NCBI GenBank assembly: GCA_009731375.1
Contig: BJOX01000100.1
Span: forward strand, 857,621-921,620
DNA length: 64,000 nt
Origin: Paulinella micropora
Lineage: Eukaryota; Cercozoa; Imbricatea; Euglyphida
Direction of reading: 5' to 3'
Shown here: positions 1-44,300 of the stretch, piece after piece
Layout: each line of letters opens with the position of its first letter
How positions within the stretch are numbered: position 1 is the first letter of the stretch
The notes under the pieces: generated by a model
Seen by the model: the letters and a program-made list of their open reading frames with translations, nothing else
Databases searched by the model: none
Told to the model about the DNA's origin: nothing
Translations under genes and position numbers: made by a program

Positions 1-11
1 TGCGACATCTC

Positions 12-68
<57 letters not shown>

Positions 69-125
69 CCTACCTACCTACCTATTTATCTATCTATCTA
101 CCTATCTACCTGTCTATCTATCTAC

Positions 126-202
<77 letters not shown>
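1..202 (+). repeat. LINE 3' terminus followed by (TATC)n tail
   Basis: The first bases match the last bases of the LINE copy ending at 24682 (the CGACATCTCAT end). A run of TATC with ACCT interruptions follows to about 202. This is the tail of a LINE whose body lies upstream of the window. Confidence 0.7.
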
Positions 203-203
<1 letters not shown>

Positions 204-594
204 TGCGATTTATCGCTCCTGTGCAGTCAAAAATTGGACTAATCTTCCTCTAGTCCGTATTGGTGACTGCATTCCATCATGGCCGTCCAGTGTTGCATAG
301 CCCGGGCTAGGTCCCTGCGGGGGTTTAGGCCTCATACAATGTCATCATTGTAGCTTGCGCAAGCTTACGGTGCTCAAAACACTTGGACTAACGGCTTCCT
401 TTTCTTTCTCTTCTTCCTTATCCTCCCACTCTCCATTCCTAGATTGCCTTTTTCTTCAACGTCCTTCCTCCTCTTCTTTTTCCAGAACACAGTCTACCCG
501 TGATTCCCATCCCGGACACATGCACAGTACACAAATTATTGTTTGATGTGAAACTGCGTTCCTTTGCAAGGACTACATTCCTTTGCGACATCTC

Positions 595-596
<2 letters not shown>
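203..596 (+). mobile_element. 5'-truncated LINE copy (3' end only)
   Basis: This stretch is almost identical to 24288-24682, the last codons and 3' untranslated region of the LINE at 22705-24682. It starts abruptly after a TATC run, ends in CATCTCAT and continues into (CTAT)n. 5' truncation and a simple-repeat tail are typical of target-primed reverse transcription. Confidence 0.85.
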
Positions 597-651
<55 letters not shown>

Positions 652-723
652 CCTATCTATCTACCAATCTATCTACCTATCTATCAGGTGGCCATCAAGC
701 GCTGCAATGACGTCTTTCGCAAC

Positions 724-796
<73 letters not shown>

Positions 797-834
797 CCTA
801 CCTACCTACCTACCTACCTACCTACCTACCTATA

Positions 835-932
<98 letters not shown>

Positions 933-1009
933 TCTTATCTTTCTATCTATCTATCAGATGGCCATCAAGCGCTGCCATGACGTCTTTCGCAACATCTATC
1001 TTTATCTAA

Positions 1010-1099
<90 letters not shown>

Positions 1100-1100
1100 G

Positions 1101-1135
<35 letters not shown>

Positions 1136-1163
1136 GTCTGTCTATCTATCCATCTATCCATCC

Positions 1164-1208
<45 letters not shown>

Positions 1209-1244
1209 CCTACCTACCTATATATCTATCTATCTACCTATCAG
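597..1244 (+). repeat. TATC/ACCT/CTGT microsatellite with two acceptor-side copies of exon E1
   Basis: This is intron sequence before E1. At 688-723 and 958-993 there are two copies of the first 36 bases of E1, each preceded by CAG and each ending at the same internal point before running into ATCT repeats. The rest is TATC, ACCT and CTGT repeats. Confidence 0.85.
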
Positions 1245-32165
<30,921 letters not shown>

Positions 32166-32466
32166 AATAATTGCGATCTTTCTGCTCAACATCCACTAGA
32201 GGTGGTCAGGTGGCCAATGGAAGCTGCTTTGCTTGCGACTGTGGTCAGTAGCCCATTGTGCGGCCGTTTCTCTACCATAACCTGCGACCGCGCGGAATCG
32301 TCCGCGCTTTGCGTGAAAGCGCCGGCCCGGCTCGCCGACCCGACCCGGCAAGCAGTTCGTTGCTGAACACGTCAAGCAGTTTGCCTGCACGTGTGACTTG
32401 AAGACGGGTAGTGCGGAGCGGCGAGCGAGACAGGCAGCAAACGAGCGAACGCCGCGGAATCAGCGT
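32166..32466. other. Unassigned GC-rich sequence
   Basis: No gene was recognised. The stretch has several short GC-rich inverted motifs around 32290-32340 and small open frames on both strands without clear support. Confidence 0.4.
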
Positions 32467-32566
32467 ACTACTATCACTACTACTACCACTACCACTACTA
32501 CTACAACTACTACTACAACCACTACTACTACTACTACCACTACCACTACTACTACTACTACTACTG

Positions 32567-32635
<69 letters not shown>

Positions 32636-32642
32636 TTATCTC

Positions 32643-32701
<59 letters not shown>

Positions 32702-32704
32702 ATC

Positions 32705-32742
<38 letters not shown>

Positions 32743-32985
32743 CAGGAATACACGCAAGGCATACATACATGCATACACGCATACATACATACATACATAA
32801 ATACATACATACATAGATACATACATAGATACATACATACGTACATACATACATACATGCACGCATAAACAGATACATCTATACATACCTATTATGCAGA
32901 CATTCATACATGCATGCATATATAGAAAATCACTAACTATACATGTAAATATAGCATACATGCATGCAGGCATACATATGTGTAT
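32467..32985. repeat. ACT, CT and ATAC microsatellites
   Basis: ACT/ACC repeats (32467-32635), CT repeats (32638-32744) and ATAC repeats with variants to about 32985. Confidence 0.9.
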
Positions 32986-33608
32986 CAGGAAAAAGATCAA
33001 ACGATAACACACGGTCAGTGTACAGTATCATGCAACGCTTTCAAACTCAGCGATGAAATCACACCACTGTGATCTCATCGACCTTTATTAATATTAATAT
33101 CGACCTGAGTACCCCACGAGAACGCTGAAGCCGTCCTGTGAAAGCTTAGCACAGGGGCTTTCAAATCATGTACTCACAGATGTCTCTCGAATATTAACAT
33201 TGCTCCAGAAAATGCCTTTTCTTTTTTCACAGATCAACTTTCAATGATAGAATACTTGTGCTTTCAACGTGGAGTTATTTCGCCACTAGGAAATGTCAGC
33301 GTACAAAATAAGCCACCTTGTGGATGGCAAAGCTGTATGGAATAACATACCGTGTCAAAATGTTGATGTTTATGTTGCCGTTTTAGAATACATATTAATA
33401 CCATATGGTATTTATGCATGGAAGCTGTAATTTTTATTACTATTAAGTAATTCAAGTGTATTCATATTCAGGTTACATATTTTTGGTAGATCTTTACAAA
33501 TTGTTGTTTTTTCACTGCTAAGAAAGTTATCATTACTTACGAATGTATTAATACTGTTAGTAGTATTAATATTCAGTAAATATTCAACTTCGTAGTGATA
33601 TTAGCTCA
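32986..33608. other. AT-rich sequence without recognised gene
   Basis: This unique AT-rich DNA holds small palindromes such as TATTAATATTAATA near 33085 and TAATACTGTTAGTAGTATTA at 33549-33568. It is the left flank of the Gypsy element. Confidence 0.5.
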
Positions 33609-33764
33609 TGTTACGATAGTAGGATATTTAATAACAGATAACTGTTACTAACGACATGAAGACTGAGGAATACCTAAAGTAGTGACTCCGTAATCTCCAG
33701 ACCAAAGGATTAACCGACAGACCGGAACGATCAGTATTGCCATTATATACCGGGTGGGCCGGCA
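33609..33764 (-). repeat. Gypsy element 3' LTR (left on plus strand)
   Basis: This 156-bp repeat is about 93 percent like 48838-49000. It lacks a short TTGAT-type insertion near its TGTTAC end. It contains the ACTTTAG motif (minus strand, 33674-33680). Confidence 0.88.
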
Positions 33765-33782
33765 TGATCCCTTCTTCCCCCC
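33765..33782 (-). promoter_or_regulatory. Polypurine tract of the Gypsy element
   Basis: On the minus strand a GGGGGGAAGAAGGGA run lies directly before the 3' LTR, the usual site for priming plus-strand DNA synthesis. Confidence 0.75.
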
Positions 33783-35600
33783 GAGCGCGCTCGCCAGTAT
33801 GCGCGCGAGGAGTCGAACTTACGCCCCCGCCGACCAACCTCTGGATAAAATGCAAATACGAATCTGAGTGACGGTCGACGCCGTTCCCGTAATAACAAAT
33901 TAAACAAAATTGTAGGTTGGGTCAGACGCCAACACTTATTAATACATTATGTAAAATTTTGGGTAATTTCCCGTTACGCCCTTCGTCACCTGTTGAATCG
34001 GTCTCCGCCACCTCACGCCTGAAAATGCCCCCCCCCTCAGGTGAGACCACAACTTGCCCTTTTCCTTCCATTCCTTGTAACCCGGCTGCCTCTTAGGCAC
34101 ACAACGTCCTCCCGAGCTAGTATTGGAGAGATCTATACTATCCTGGGCGAGTCTTCCCTTCCCGCTTCAGTGACTCCGTTGAACCCGCCAATCCGATGCT
34201 TCCCAAGCAGCGCCGTCATTCGATCGATATCCATCTGTTGTCGTTGCTCCTCGTGCCCTGACGCATCCGCCGTCTGTGTCCCGCCGCCTCCAACGTGATA
34301 ACGCCGCCCCCGTCTCGGTCACGCAGAATCCCACTTGTCGAAGCCGCCCCCGTCTCGGTCACGCCGAATCCAACTGTAACTCAAACTGATATTCTGGCTT
34401 TTAATAGCCTCATAATGCCCCCTCGGTGCGCTGTAGTCCCAGTCGCCCAGCCCAGAGGTAACGTAGGCAAGGAAAGGCTCCCCCTGACCTTTGCTACCCC
34501 AACCAAGGCCCCTCCGGCTCTGAAACGCCATGCTTGAAACGGACCTGAGGACTAATAACACGAATAATATACATACCCCCCCCCCCCCCCCCCCCACACN
34601 NNNNNNNNNNNNNNNNNNNNNNNNNNNNNNNNNNNNNNNNNNNNNNNNNNNNNNNNNNNNNNNNNNNNNNNNNNNNNNNNNNNNNNNNNNNNNNNNNNNN
34701 NNNNNNNNNNNNNNNNNNNNNNNNNNNNNNNNNNNNNNNNNNNNNNNNNNNNNNNNNNNNNNNNNNNNNNNNNNNNNNNNNNNNNNNNNNNNNNNNNNNN
34801 NNNNNNNNNNNNNNNNNNNNNNNCCCCGACTATCCTATCCATCCTATGTACTATCCCTATTTGTTATCCCCTGTCTTCCTCCCCCTCGCTATTCTACCCC
34901 TCTCTATCTAAACTGGATTAGTCAATATGCATTATTCCCCCGTTCAACCCGTATGTCCCTTGTATCCGCGGGAATAAAAAGAATACATAAAGTTCCATAT
35001 CATCGCTCGTCACAGAGCGGAAAGAAGAAAAAAAATAAAGTCTTGTGTCAGTCCGCTCCCCAGTTTCCCCCATGAGCCTGTCAGGCATAAGACATGTATG
35101 TCATTTATTTCCCGATGTGTCCGCTATGCCCGATATGTCAGTCTGATATATTCCCCCCCCTCACCCCGTAAAGTCACATGAAATCATATATTCTTATACC
35201 CGTGAGCCCGAAGGATATAATAATTGCCCCGTATTTGTATATATAACCCGCGTCATCACAATGTGTACCTTGTTGGTATAAAATGCATATCGCATGCCCG
35301 TCACCGTACCTTGAAAGTAAAAGTATACCGCTCCCCCTCCCTCATCTTCATTCATCTTCGAACTCGTATGTCAGTCATATTCTCATCACCCCCTTATAAA
35401 GTCCCGCAATTCATTTATACCGTTATCACCCTCTCATATACCCGCAAGTCATATAAGCCACTATCACCCATCATATACCCGCAAGTCATATAAGCCACTA
35501 TCACCCATCATATACCCGCAATTCGGTAGTCCCCCAGTTCGTATTCTTCTCATCTCGTCATCTCTCATCTTCTTTCCCGTCTTTCATCTTTCTCCATGCC
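33783..35600 (-). other. Gypsy 3' noncoding region with gap
   Basis: No convincing frame was seen. The plus strand is C-rich, with a C run at 34576-34595 next to the gap. Duplicated ATATACCCGCAAGTCATATA-like motifs lie at 35430-35525 and a repeated CCGCCCCCGTCTCGGTCACG lies at 34300-34365. Confidence 0.55.
34600..34823. other. Assembly gap (N)
   Basis: A run of N flanked by C runs inside the Gypsy 3' region. Confidence 0.99.
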
Positions 35601-35619
35601 TATTCTATCCTCTCAATCG

Positions 35620-36240
35620 TCATCCATTCATCACCCCCTTCCTCGTTGTGCCGAATTTCTTGCCCGTGTCATCCGACCACCCGTCGTGGGCCGCTTCTTG
35701 CCTCTCGATCCAACCGCTGCCGGTGGAGCACCGATAATATCGAAAGGCAAGCCCTCCGCATCTATCTCGTCCCAAATCTGTGCCGGTATCCGCCTCTCTT
35801 CTGTGAGGTTGAACGGCACATTCAGCACCAACCGCGGTCTCGTTTGAATGGTGTATGGGATATGATCCTCGTCGTCCAACTTGATGGTGGCATCCCACGT
35901 TTTTCGCTTCTTGACGCCTTTTCCAGAAAAACCGGATCAAACCGCCGCATCTTTTCCTCCGCTACCTCGTCAGTACTCCTCCAAAACTGCATCACTGGCG
36001 TTCCCTTCCCCACCTTATGTCGTGACGTCCCCCCTGACTTAAAACCTCATGACATAAAAGTCGTCCAGTGTATCATCACTTACCTCTTTGGCCGCCGGCA
36101 TCATCAAGTAGAACTTGCCCGTCTTCCATTTGATCTTATCGATCTCCGCCGCTTTTTCCACCCACAGGCCTCGTTTGTTTTTGATCCCCAAGTGCCCTTC
36201 CGGTGCCTCTGGCTTCGATGGCCCTCCTGTACCTTGCTTG
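35620..36240 (-). pseudogene. Possible continuation of Gypsy pol after integrase
   Basis: Overlapping minus-strand frames (35620-35940, 35822-36013, 36104-36373) hold short plausible stretches such as ERRIPAQIWDEIDAEG, but no domain is recognised. It may be the frameshifted C-terminus of pol. Confidence 0.4.
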
Positions 36241-36242
36241 TC

Positions 36243-38276
36243 TTAACCCCCTTGTGCTCCCACGCCTTTCCCCTCTGCTTCCCCCCTACCTTGTATTCCT
36301 CCCTCTTCCCGTTTCTTGTCCTCCTCTCTCCTCTTTTCCTCATCCCGCTTTTGTTTCTGTGAAACCCTCTCATGTGAACCCGTCTCCAATTCCTCTATTG
36401 CGTCTTGCAATCTTTTCTTGTCCTCCGCATCCTGTTCGAACGTCACCTCCTCCCTCAGCCTCGCAATCTCCTCCGCCCTCTGCGTCCGTGTCAACAACGG
36501 CCGTGGGTTTCCAAATTGATCTGCCGTCCGCTCCAAGGCATCCTGCCCCGTTTCGTAATCCAACAAGTAAGGCGAGAACTTGACCAATCGCCGAACGTGG
36601 ACTATCTGTTCCTTGCTCGTCCGCTGGTGTCTGATCTTATAACTGTAGGCCGAGGTTTGTTTAATAATCTGATACGGACCCTGCCATTTCTCATAAAGCC
36701 TTGTTGAAACCCCCCACTGGAACGTTTGGGCAGTATAGCAGCACTGTATCCCCCTCCCGGAATTCCACGTGTTTATATTTCTGTTGGCCCTTCTCGTCCT
36801 CCGTCCGCATCGCCGCTGTACACACCGCTCCCGATGCTTAGTCACAATTTGTTCCGCTTCTGCTAGGGCCCGTAATCTCACTGTCATCAGCTCCAACGGC
36901 TGATACAATGCTTTGTGTTGCATCACGTCCTGTGGCGTGGTTAAGACCTTGCCAAACACCATCTGATGTGGGCACAGTCTAGCCCTGCCCCCCAAAGACG
37001 AAGAACCCAGATTGTTTACCGCAAAAGTAAACGCTTGCAATGCCTCTGGCCATTTGGTTTGCCCGTTCTGGCAATAGATCTTCAAGGACGCCTTCAGCGT
37101 ACGATGCATCCTCTCTATCTTCCCGTTAGCCATAGGGTTGTATGCCGTGACATAATCCCATCGAAACCCGTAGTATGCACTGAGCTCGTTCGACACCCAA
37201 TTGACAAAGGAGCTTCCTCTGTCCGATATGATCTTCCTAAGTACCCCGATTCGGCTGAATACGTTGTCGATCAGTGCTTTGGCCGTCGTCTCCTTGGTGT
37301 CGTCAGCCGTGGGGACCGCAATCACGTAATTAGAGGCCCGATCAATAATCGTGAGGATTTACTTGTATCGGCCCTCCCCCGCTTCTGGCAAAGGCCCGAC
37401 GTAATCGATGTGAATCGTATCAAATATATCCCGTGTTATGTCATACTGCCCCAGTAGCCCCTTGTTCGCGTCGTAAACCGTCTTCGCCCACTGGCATGGC
37501 CCACATCCCGAAATGAAATTCTTGATATCCTTATCCATCGTATCCCAATGGAACCGTCGAGTCATGGACCACCTCATCCTATCCAGCCCCGGGTGACTCT
37601 GTAAAGGGCAGTTGTGTGCCCCTATCAGAATCGCGTACCGTAACTCTGCCGGCACCCATACCACCCACCGTTCCGGATCGTCCTTGTTCTTGGCCCCGCT
37701 CCCGAAATACCAGATCAGCCCGTCCGAGTAAGTATATTTCTCTATATTATCCGCCGAAATCCCCATCGGGTTCTCCTGGTGTGCAATAAACCTCTTCCAC
37801 TCCTCACTGTCTCTCGTGAGCTTGCGGAACATGTCCACCGACGCAAACTTGATCTCCGTCTTGTTTTCCAGCTCCAAGGATACCCGGCTTGGGTGTGTGT
37901 CCCGCAACATGAGTTCCGGCTTCGCCTCCGTTTGACCCGCCGCCGCTTCCGCCTTCGTCGGAGTCACAATGTTTCCCACCATGGGCATGGTTCGCCACGG
38001 GAAAGGTTTCACATCTCCTACCTCATCCTCCGTCAGCTCCCCCTGTACCGCCTCCTTCCACATTTCTTCCTCATATCCCTTTCGCGCATCTTCCAACCCT
38101 TGTTCTTCACAACAATCCACCGATCGTTCGTGAGCCGCTTCGTAAAACCGCACATCCTTCCCCTGCGCCTCCCCCCTATTCCTATGCATTTCCGCTACCT
38201 CCGTCACATAATCCATACCGTTGATGGGTTTCCAGTCGTCGAAATTCGCCCTCTGCTCCTCCTCTTGCAAATTCAT
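36243..38276 (-). pseudogene. pol: Gypsy integrase, interrupted by a stop
   Basis: This is the DDE recombinase that inserts the element. The zinc domain H-x-n-H...C-x2-C is seen as HNCPLQSHPGLDRM to CGPCQWAK near 37480-37640. The catalytic residues are in HIDYVGP, ISDRGSS and NGKIERMHRTLK. A TAA at about 37357-37359 splits the catalytic core between the first Asp and the rest. After the core there is a basic region and a long Glu/Arg/Lys coiled-coil-like tail. No chromodomain was recognised. Confidence 0.85.
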
Positions 38277-40161
38277 TTTCCCAAGACCGTTAAAACCGCT
38301 GCGGCCGTCTTGAAATGAAACCGCGTCAGGTTCATGCCACTCTTCTTCTCCGCGTCGTACACTGGTTTCAGTGCGAAGACACCATAACTCCGCTGTTGCG
38401 CCTGCGTATCCTTGTCGTCCGCCACCGTCTTCTCCTTCTTTTCCTTTGCGTTGTCGTCCTCCGGCGCACCCCCAGCCCTTGACTGGTAGTCCGCACGATA
38501 GTTCTCCTTACCCGATATGAATTCAATCGTGAAGTCATATTCGGATAGCTCCAACTGTCATCTTGCCAACCTGCCCGTGTGATCCTGCGACATCAACCAC
38601 TGTAGATTGTTGTGATCCGACCGCACCGTCGTCCCCTTTGCCCCCCACAGATAGTCACGCAGTTTCTTGAAACCCCAGACTATGGCCAATGCCTCTCTCT
38701 GCCGCGTGCAGTATTGTTGTTCTGCCCGTGTCATTCGCCGGCTCAGAAACTTCACCGGCCTCAAACGCCCCTCGTCCATCCCTCTGTTGCAGAACCCCTC
38801 CTATCGCATATGCCGACGCATCCGTGTCGAGTATGAAACTCTTGTTGAAATTGGGGAGCTGTAAAACCGTACCCCCTTCGCTCCATGGGTCCATCAAAAT
38901 ATGTGTCCTGAGTGTTTCAACCGCCTTGTGAACCGCTGGTGGCCACGTACTGCCCGCACCGCACTTGCCCACTTTCATGAACAACCGTATTGGTTCTGCG
39001 AGTTTTGCGAATCCCGGTATGAATTCGCTATAGTATTGCGCCAAGGACACAAAGGAGTGTAAATCGGATCTCGTCGCAGGAAGAGGCATAGCCGCAAGTG
39101 CCTCTCGCTTCTTCTTCGCAATCGAACACGTCCCGTTCTCGATGTCGTACCCCAGGTACTGTATCCGCTTCTGTAAGAAGTGGCACTTCTTAGCATTCAA
39201 CCGGAATCCGAACGCCTTGACCCGTCTCATGATGTCCCGCAAATGTTGTATGTGTTCCTCTACCGAATTCGAGAAAATGACCACATCATCCAAATACGCG
39301 AAGGCGTATACCGTCGTATCCCCGTACTTCTCCGCAAATTCCGCGTCTCGGAAATTCGCACCCAACATCTTTGTCATCGCCTGTTGAAATATGCCCGGTG
39401 CCACCTTCAACCCCATCGACAGAACCTTCCACACGTAGGTTGTCATCCCCACCATGAATGCCGTTAGGTAGCGGCTTTCCTCCGCTAACGGAATCTGCCA
39501 GAATCCGCTCTTCAAATCCAACGTCGAGTATATTTTCGCTTTCTGCAACACCTCTGTTCCCCTCTTCGAATTCACGTCTGGCACCGGCGTCTCTATCTTC
39601 TTGATGATTTCGTTTATTTTCCATCCGCAACGTTCCGTCTGGTTTCGGCGCCATGCGTACCGGAGACGCATACTCCGATAGCCGCGCCTCGATCAATCCC
39701 TTTTCCAAAAGTTCCGCCGTCATCTCTCTCGCAATCGGATCCTCATGATGACTTAACCGCGAAGGCCGTCCTATCCCCGGTACCTCTTGCCCCATCTCTC
39801 GTTCGAAAACCGCCACGTGGCTTGTCACCGATCCCCCCTCCAAAGGGCCGAAAGCTTGGATGTTGTCTTCCATGACCCCCATAGCCGCAACCTTTTCCTC
39901 TGAAGTGCCCTCCCATGTGTCCGACTGTTCCTGTAACGCCTGTCTCGCCTTATCCGTCTCCTGTTTGATCTGCTCCTCTGTCGCTTGCCCCTGTGTGTCA
40001 TCCACCGCTACCTCTGTTCCATCCCCGTCTAAAACCTCCCTCGACCGATATAAGGTTGGTGTCTTCCGCTCTTGATCCGCGAATCTTGCCAGTTGGTCCA
40101 TCATCATAGCATACTGAATGGCGTGTGTGGTATACCCCCGATATGTGCGTAAATGCCTCAT
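38273..40161 (-). pseudogene. pol: Gypsy reverse transcriptase and RNase H, frameshifted
   Basis: The RT starts near 39690 (EYASPVRMAPKPDGTLR), then frameshifts. Further motifs are STLDLKSGFWQIPL, the YLDDVVIFS active site and LGYDIENG. RNase H carries FILDTDASAYAIGGVLQQ, then after another frameshift TRQREALAIVWGFKKLRDYL and SDHNNLQWL. A stop lies between HTGRLAR and the next segment near 38556. It copies RNA into DNA and degrades the RNA strand. At least three lesions make it non-functional. Confidence 0.85.
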
Positions 40162-40865
40162 CCCGAATGGAAGCCAGATCCCGATTCAGAAGTTCCTCCC
40201 TGTACCGCCTGGCTATCTTCCTCGAGCCGAGTCTGCATGCCACTATCAACTTCTGTGTGCGACTCGGGATCGGTATCGGGTCCGCGATTAGAAAATCTTC
40301 CACATCGTACCACCACATCTCCGTTCTCCTTCCTACCGGAAACATAACCGTGAAATCCCCATGCGAAAGCCGATTTTTCAATGTCTTCTTGATCTGGGAC
40401 ACAGAATCCTCTACCATGGGTTGGCTTCCCACCGCTCCTGCAGGAAGTTCAAAATCTCCACCTTGGCCTGGCTAAGTTTGCCCGTATTGCATACTACATA
40501 TTGTGCCATAGGTAACACCCGTGTATCCATTTCCTTATGTTGGTATCCCAAATCTCGCCCGTGTTTGGGAAAACCTTCCGAGGCCTCCTCCCTTTGTTTC
40601 CGGAAATACTCCAACCTCGTGTCGACCAGAGCGACGATTCTTGCCCTCGTCCACTCATCTTCTGACTCGCTCTCCTCTTCTTGCACCTCGTGTTCTCCAA
40701 CTGCAAAAACCTCCTGTTCCGCTGCCTTATTCTCCTCTCCCTTCTCAATCTATATCTGTGCCGCCCTGAAATCGTTCGCCACCCATGCTCCCGGTATGTC
40801 TCCTTGTCCCTCCTCTGAGTCTTATTCCACCACTCGATATACCGGAGCGTTTTCTCCCCGTCCAT
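39998..40865 (-). pseudogene. Gypsy pol segment between protease and RT
   Basis: Three overlapping minus-strand frames (40865-40494, 40686-40411, 40432-39998) carry charged helical sequence such as EYFRKQREEASEGFPKHGRD and VGRRTEMWWYDVEDFLIADP. No named domain is recognised. Frame changes indicate decay. Confidence 0.55.
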
Positions 40866-41187
40866 ACCGTACCTCTTCTCTGTGACAGTCGATGTGAGTG
40901 TGCATACGCTTCAGCGCGTCAAAACTCCATAGGAGTCCCCCTGTATACGCCGGAACGACCCAGAACCTGTGTGTATATGTATTCCCCCCTTCCAGATCAA
41001 ACGCCAGCAGTATCGTGCCCGTCATCGCCGTTGTACCCGACACCCCCTTCACCCAACCCCGTGTCGCCCGGAACCGCTCCTGGAACCATGGTTGTTGCCC
41101 GTGCTTATCCAAGAAGTGTTTTCCGATCACGCTGATGGCTGCCATGGTGTCGTTGCCGATGATCACCTCCCCTCCCAAACTCCTCAA
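40822..41187 (-). CDS. Gypsy protease-like domain
   Basis: A 121-codon frame carries VIIGNDTMAAISVIG, which fits the retropepsin pattern DTGAxxSxI except that the glycine is methionine. A beta-hairpin-like VKGVSGTTAMTG and LLWSFDAL, at the place of the LLGxDxL motif, follow. It would cleave the polyprotein. The unusual active-site residue makes activity uncertain. Confidence 0.55.
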   Translation of the reverse strand: MRSLGGEVIIGNDTMAAISVIGKHFLDKHGQQPWFQERFRATRGWVKGVSGTTAMTGTILLAFDLEGGNTYTHRFWVVPAYTGGLLWSFDALKRMHTHIDCHREEVRYGRGENAPVYRVVE

Positions 41188-41376
41188 CTTGACCCGAGTA
41201 TATGCCAGTGGGAGATTTGATCTTTTAATTGACTAACCGACGGCGTCACTCGCATCGCCTCATGCCTCTGACTCACCTTCCAGTGTGTCTCCAGCAATTG
41301 TCGTTCTCGCTCCCGTTTCCTCTCTCTCTCTCTCTCCCTTTTTTCTCGCTTCTTTTCCTCTGCCACCCTCTCTCCC

Positions 41377-44300
41377 TCACTTCTCTCCCGCTGCCCCTCC
41401 AATCCTCTCCTTGTTCTCACCCTCACTCTTCTCGCCCTCTTTGTACCCTTTTCCTTGTACCCCCGATCCGCTACATGCTCGCTCCTCTGCCTTCTGCTGT
41501 TTTGCATGTCGTTCTCCCTGTCTCTCGTCTATCTCCTCTTCTCGCCCCTTCTTTTTGCCTATGTCAGATCCACGTACTCCCGTATCTTCAAGTTCCCCAT
41601 CTCGTCCCTTTTCGGGCTCCCGTATCCCGATCCGACGCCCCGTCGCCGTTGTCGCCTCGCCCTCCGTTCCCCTGCCGTGGAAACCCCCACTCCCGTTCGT
41701 GATCCCCCTCACTCTTTCCTGGCTCACCTGCCGTGGAAACCCCACGATTTTTACGTCATCGTCGCTGTTAGACCTGCGCGGACGCGCTTCCTCTTGCCGC
41801 GGAGGTCGCCCCTGTTCATATTTATCATGAGTGCGGTCATGTTCCCGTTCCATCTCATCCATTATTTGTTCCGTACCCGCGATGAATCCCGCGCCCTCCG
41901 GCTGTCCCTGTCGCTCCTGCGTTCCCGCTCCAGCCCCTGCAATCAACCCCTGTCGATCCGGATGCACATATGGCAAATGAGAGTGTGGTGTTCCGCTTGT
42001 ACCCGCTGTGTCTGTCCCAACACCCCGCTTCCCATATATCAAGGGTTGTACCTGTTTGTCTATCCCTGGTCTAGATGTCGCCGCATAATTACCCCGACTT
42101 CCTCGAAATCCTCCTCCCCGATACTCATCGCGATATCCACCCCGCGGCCCTCTCCCGCTGTTGTTGTCGTACCTCCGATACCCGTCTCGCATTTCCTCCC
42201 GTCGCTCCCCATTCGCGTTTTTGGGTCGCATGTTGGCTGCCCGGTGGTAGTAACCCCTATCCTTCCGTGTCCATCCCTTGGCCTTGATGTTGGCCTCGTT
42301 GAACTCCTTCAGTGCCAGTAGTTCTTCCGGCGGGAACATGTCCTCCAACCCCCCCAGTTGCCACATCCCGTGTCGTACAGCCTCCTTCAACTCCCAATAC
42401 GCCTCGTCTCTGTGTTGCTGCCTGCAAGTATCCAAGTTGTCGTGCCACATATTCATCCCGTGACTCACTTGGCAATTGATTCCCAACCAGTGCATAGCTA
42501 TTGCCGTGTAACACGAATCCTTATCCCAGTTCCTTGACCTGAGTGCCCTCCTGGTGTATTTTGGGAAACCTTTGATCAATTCCGAGTCCGGTGGGTACCG
42601 TGGCTGCCCCTTTAATTCCGTGTTTGGAAGAGCTCTGTTATGAAATTCCGCGTCGAACTTCACCTTTTCCCCTCCGCGAGGCGCCCGATCTGCGCGGAAC
42701 ACTTGCGGTCGCCGCTCCTGTCGCCGCTCCTGGTATCCTCCATCTCCATACCTCGAGCCCCGTGGTCTATACCCCCCCTCATGCGTTGGCGCCCTATCTC
42801 CCCCCCCTTGCGTGAACTGTCGTGGCCGTCCACCCCCCCGAAAGTTTCCGCCGCCTCCATAGTTGTACCGTGCCTGTGGCCACTTCGCGATCACCGCTGG
42901 CGATGTGATCACACGATCAATCAACGCCGGGTCTTCCTCATGTAGTACCCAGCTGACCGGATTATAGGTGGTGTTCAATCCCTGCCATCGGGCTTTGCCC
43001 TCCGCTGTAATATCCGCCAACGCTATCACCTGTGCCGCGATCTCCGGAACCACCGCTTTCGTCTCTTTGTCCTTCCATATCCCCGCCAGAACCATCGGGT
43101 ATATCTCTTTCTTCTCGTGCAACAGACTGAGCCCCGCAATACTAGCAAAGATGTCCCGTAATGCCATCCGCTTCGTAACCAGAGACTGTGCCGCATCCTT
43201 CAGCGCCTCTATCTCGTCCCCCCTGTCCAAAAGTTGGTTAAACTGGTACACGTCGGCGAACACAAAATGAGCGACATCGACCACCACTTTCTTGCTATTC
43301 GCCCCCCGTTCCCCGAACTCCTTCTTGAACCGATCCTCCCATACTTGCGTGTTAAGTAACCGCGTGTGTTCATCTCCCGACCCCACCAAGTTGCCCAACA
43401 GGTAGCACACTTGGTCCGCCGCGTCCCCACACAGTTCTGCTTTCGCCTCACTCCGCAAAGCCACGATGAACTTACGTACCTTGTTCATGTACTCATACTC
43501 GTGTTGTTTGCTCGCAACAATTGGCCTATCCTCGTGTTCCTGCAGCAGCTGCGTCTTACGGAGCTGTCCAAGGATCCTTTCCCGTTGTTCTTTTCCTTCG
43601 ATCTTCGACTTGCTCGTGCCAGGCCGCCTCCGCTTTTCCCCTTTTCCCCCTTCCCTTGACCTCGATCTGTATTCCGATTCTTCTGAATCCGAGCTCGCCG
43701 CTCGTTCCGACCGCCTCCCCTTCTTCTTCTTTTTCTTCCGCTTTTCCGGGGACGCTGCTGTCGCTTCCGCTTCCGTCGCCGCCATCCGAATCCTGATCCA
43801 CGTATACCAACCCCACACACATCCATTCAGGGACAAACCAAAGACCCATTGCCGCAGTTCTTTCCGTTTTGCATCCTTTTCCGCATCTGTCGACGCATCA
43901 TTCAACGCCGCCGCCTCGTCCAACAACTTGGACAGTGATGACTCCCTCCTCTCCATTTTCACCCCCGCGTCAGTCGGCCCCGTCATATATTCCCGCATGG
44001 CGTCGTACGCCTGCCCCGCCAACCCTCTAATGCCCTGTGCCCAACCCGTATGGTAGTTTTGTATCAAATCCGCCAGTTCCTCCGCCGGGTTCCTAGAGAA
44101 TGCCGCGTCCCATCTCGTTATCGCATCCGTCATTTTGGTCGCCGCTTGTTGTAACTCCCGTCTCTGTGCCCCCGCTGCCATACACAAAGACTTGATGTCC
44201 CCGTTTGATATGTATACCCCCTCCTCCAACATCCGATTCATCACGAAATTGGGCAGCTTCGTTCTACTCACTTTTTCCCGGTAGAACCCAACCCCCACGT

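Noticed and set aside
41229-43850. Plus-strand Ser/Pro-rich frames opposite Gypsy gag
   Set aside because: They are reverse-strand shadows of the minus-strand Gag frame (RGG and Glu/Lys codons read backwards).
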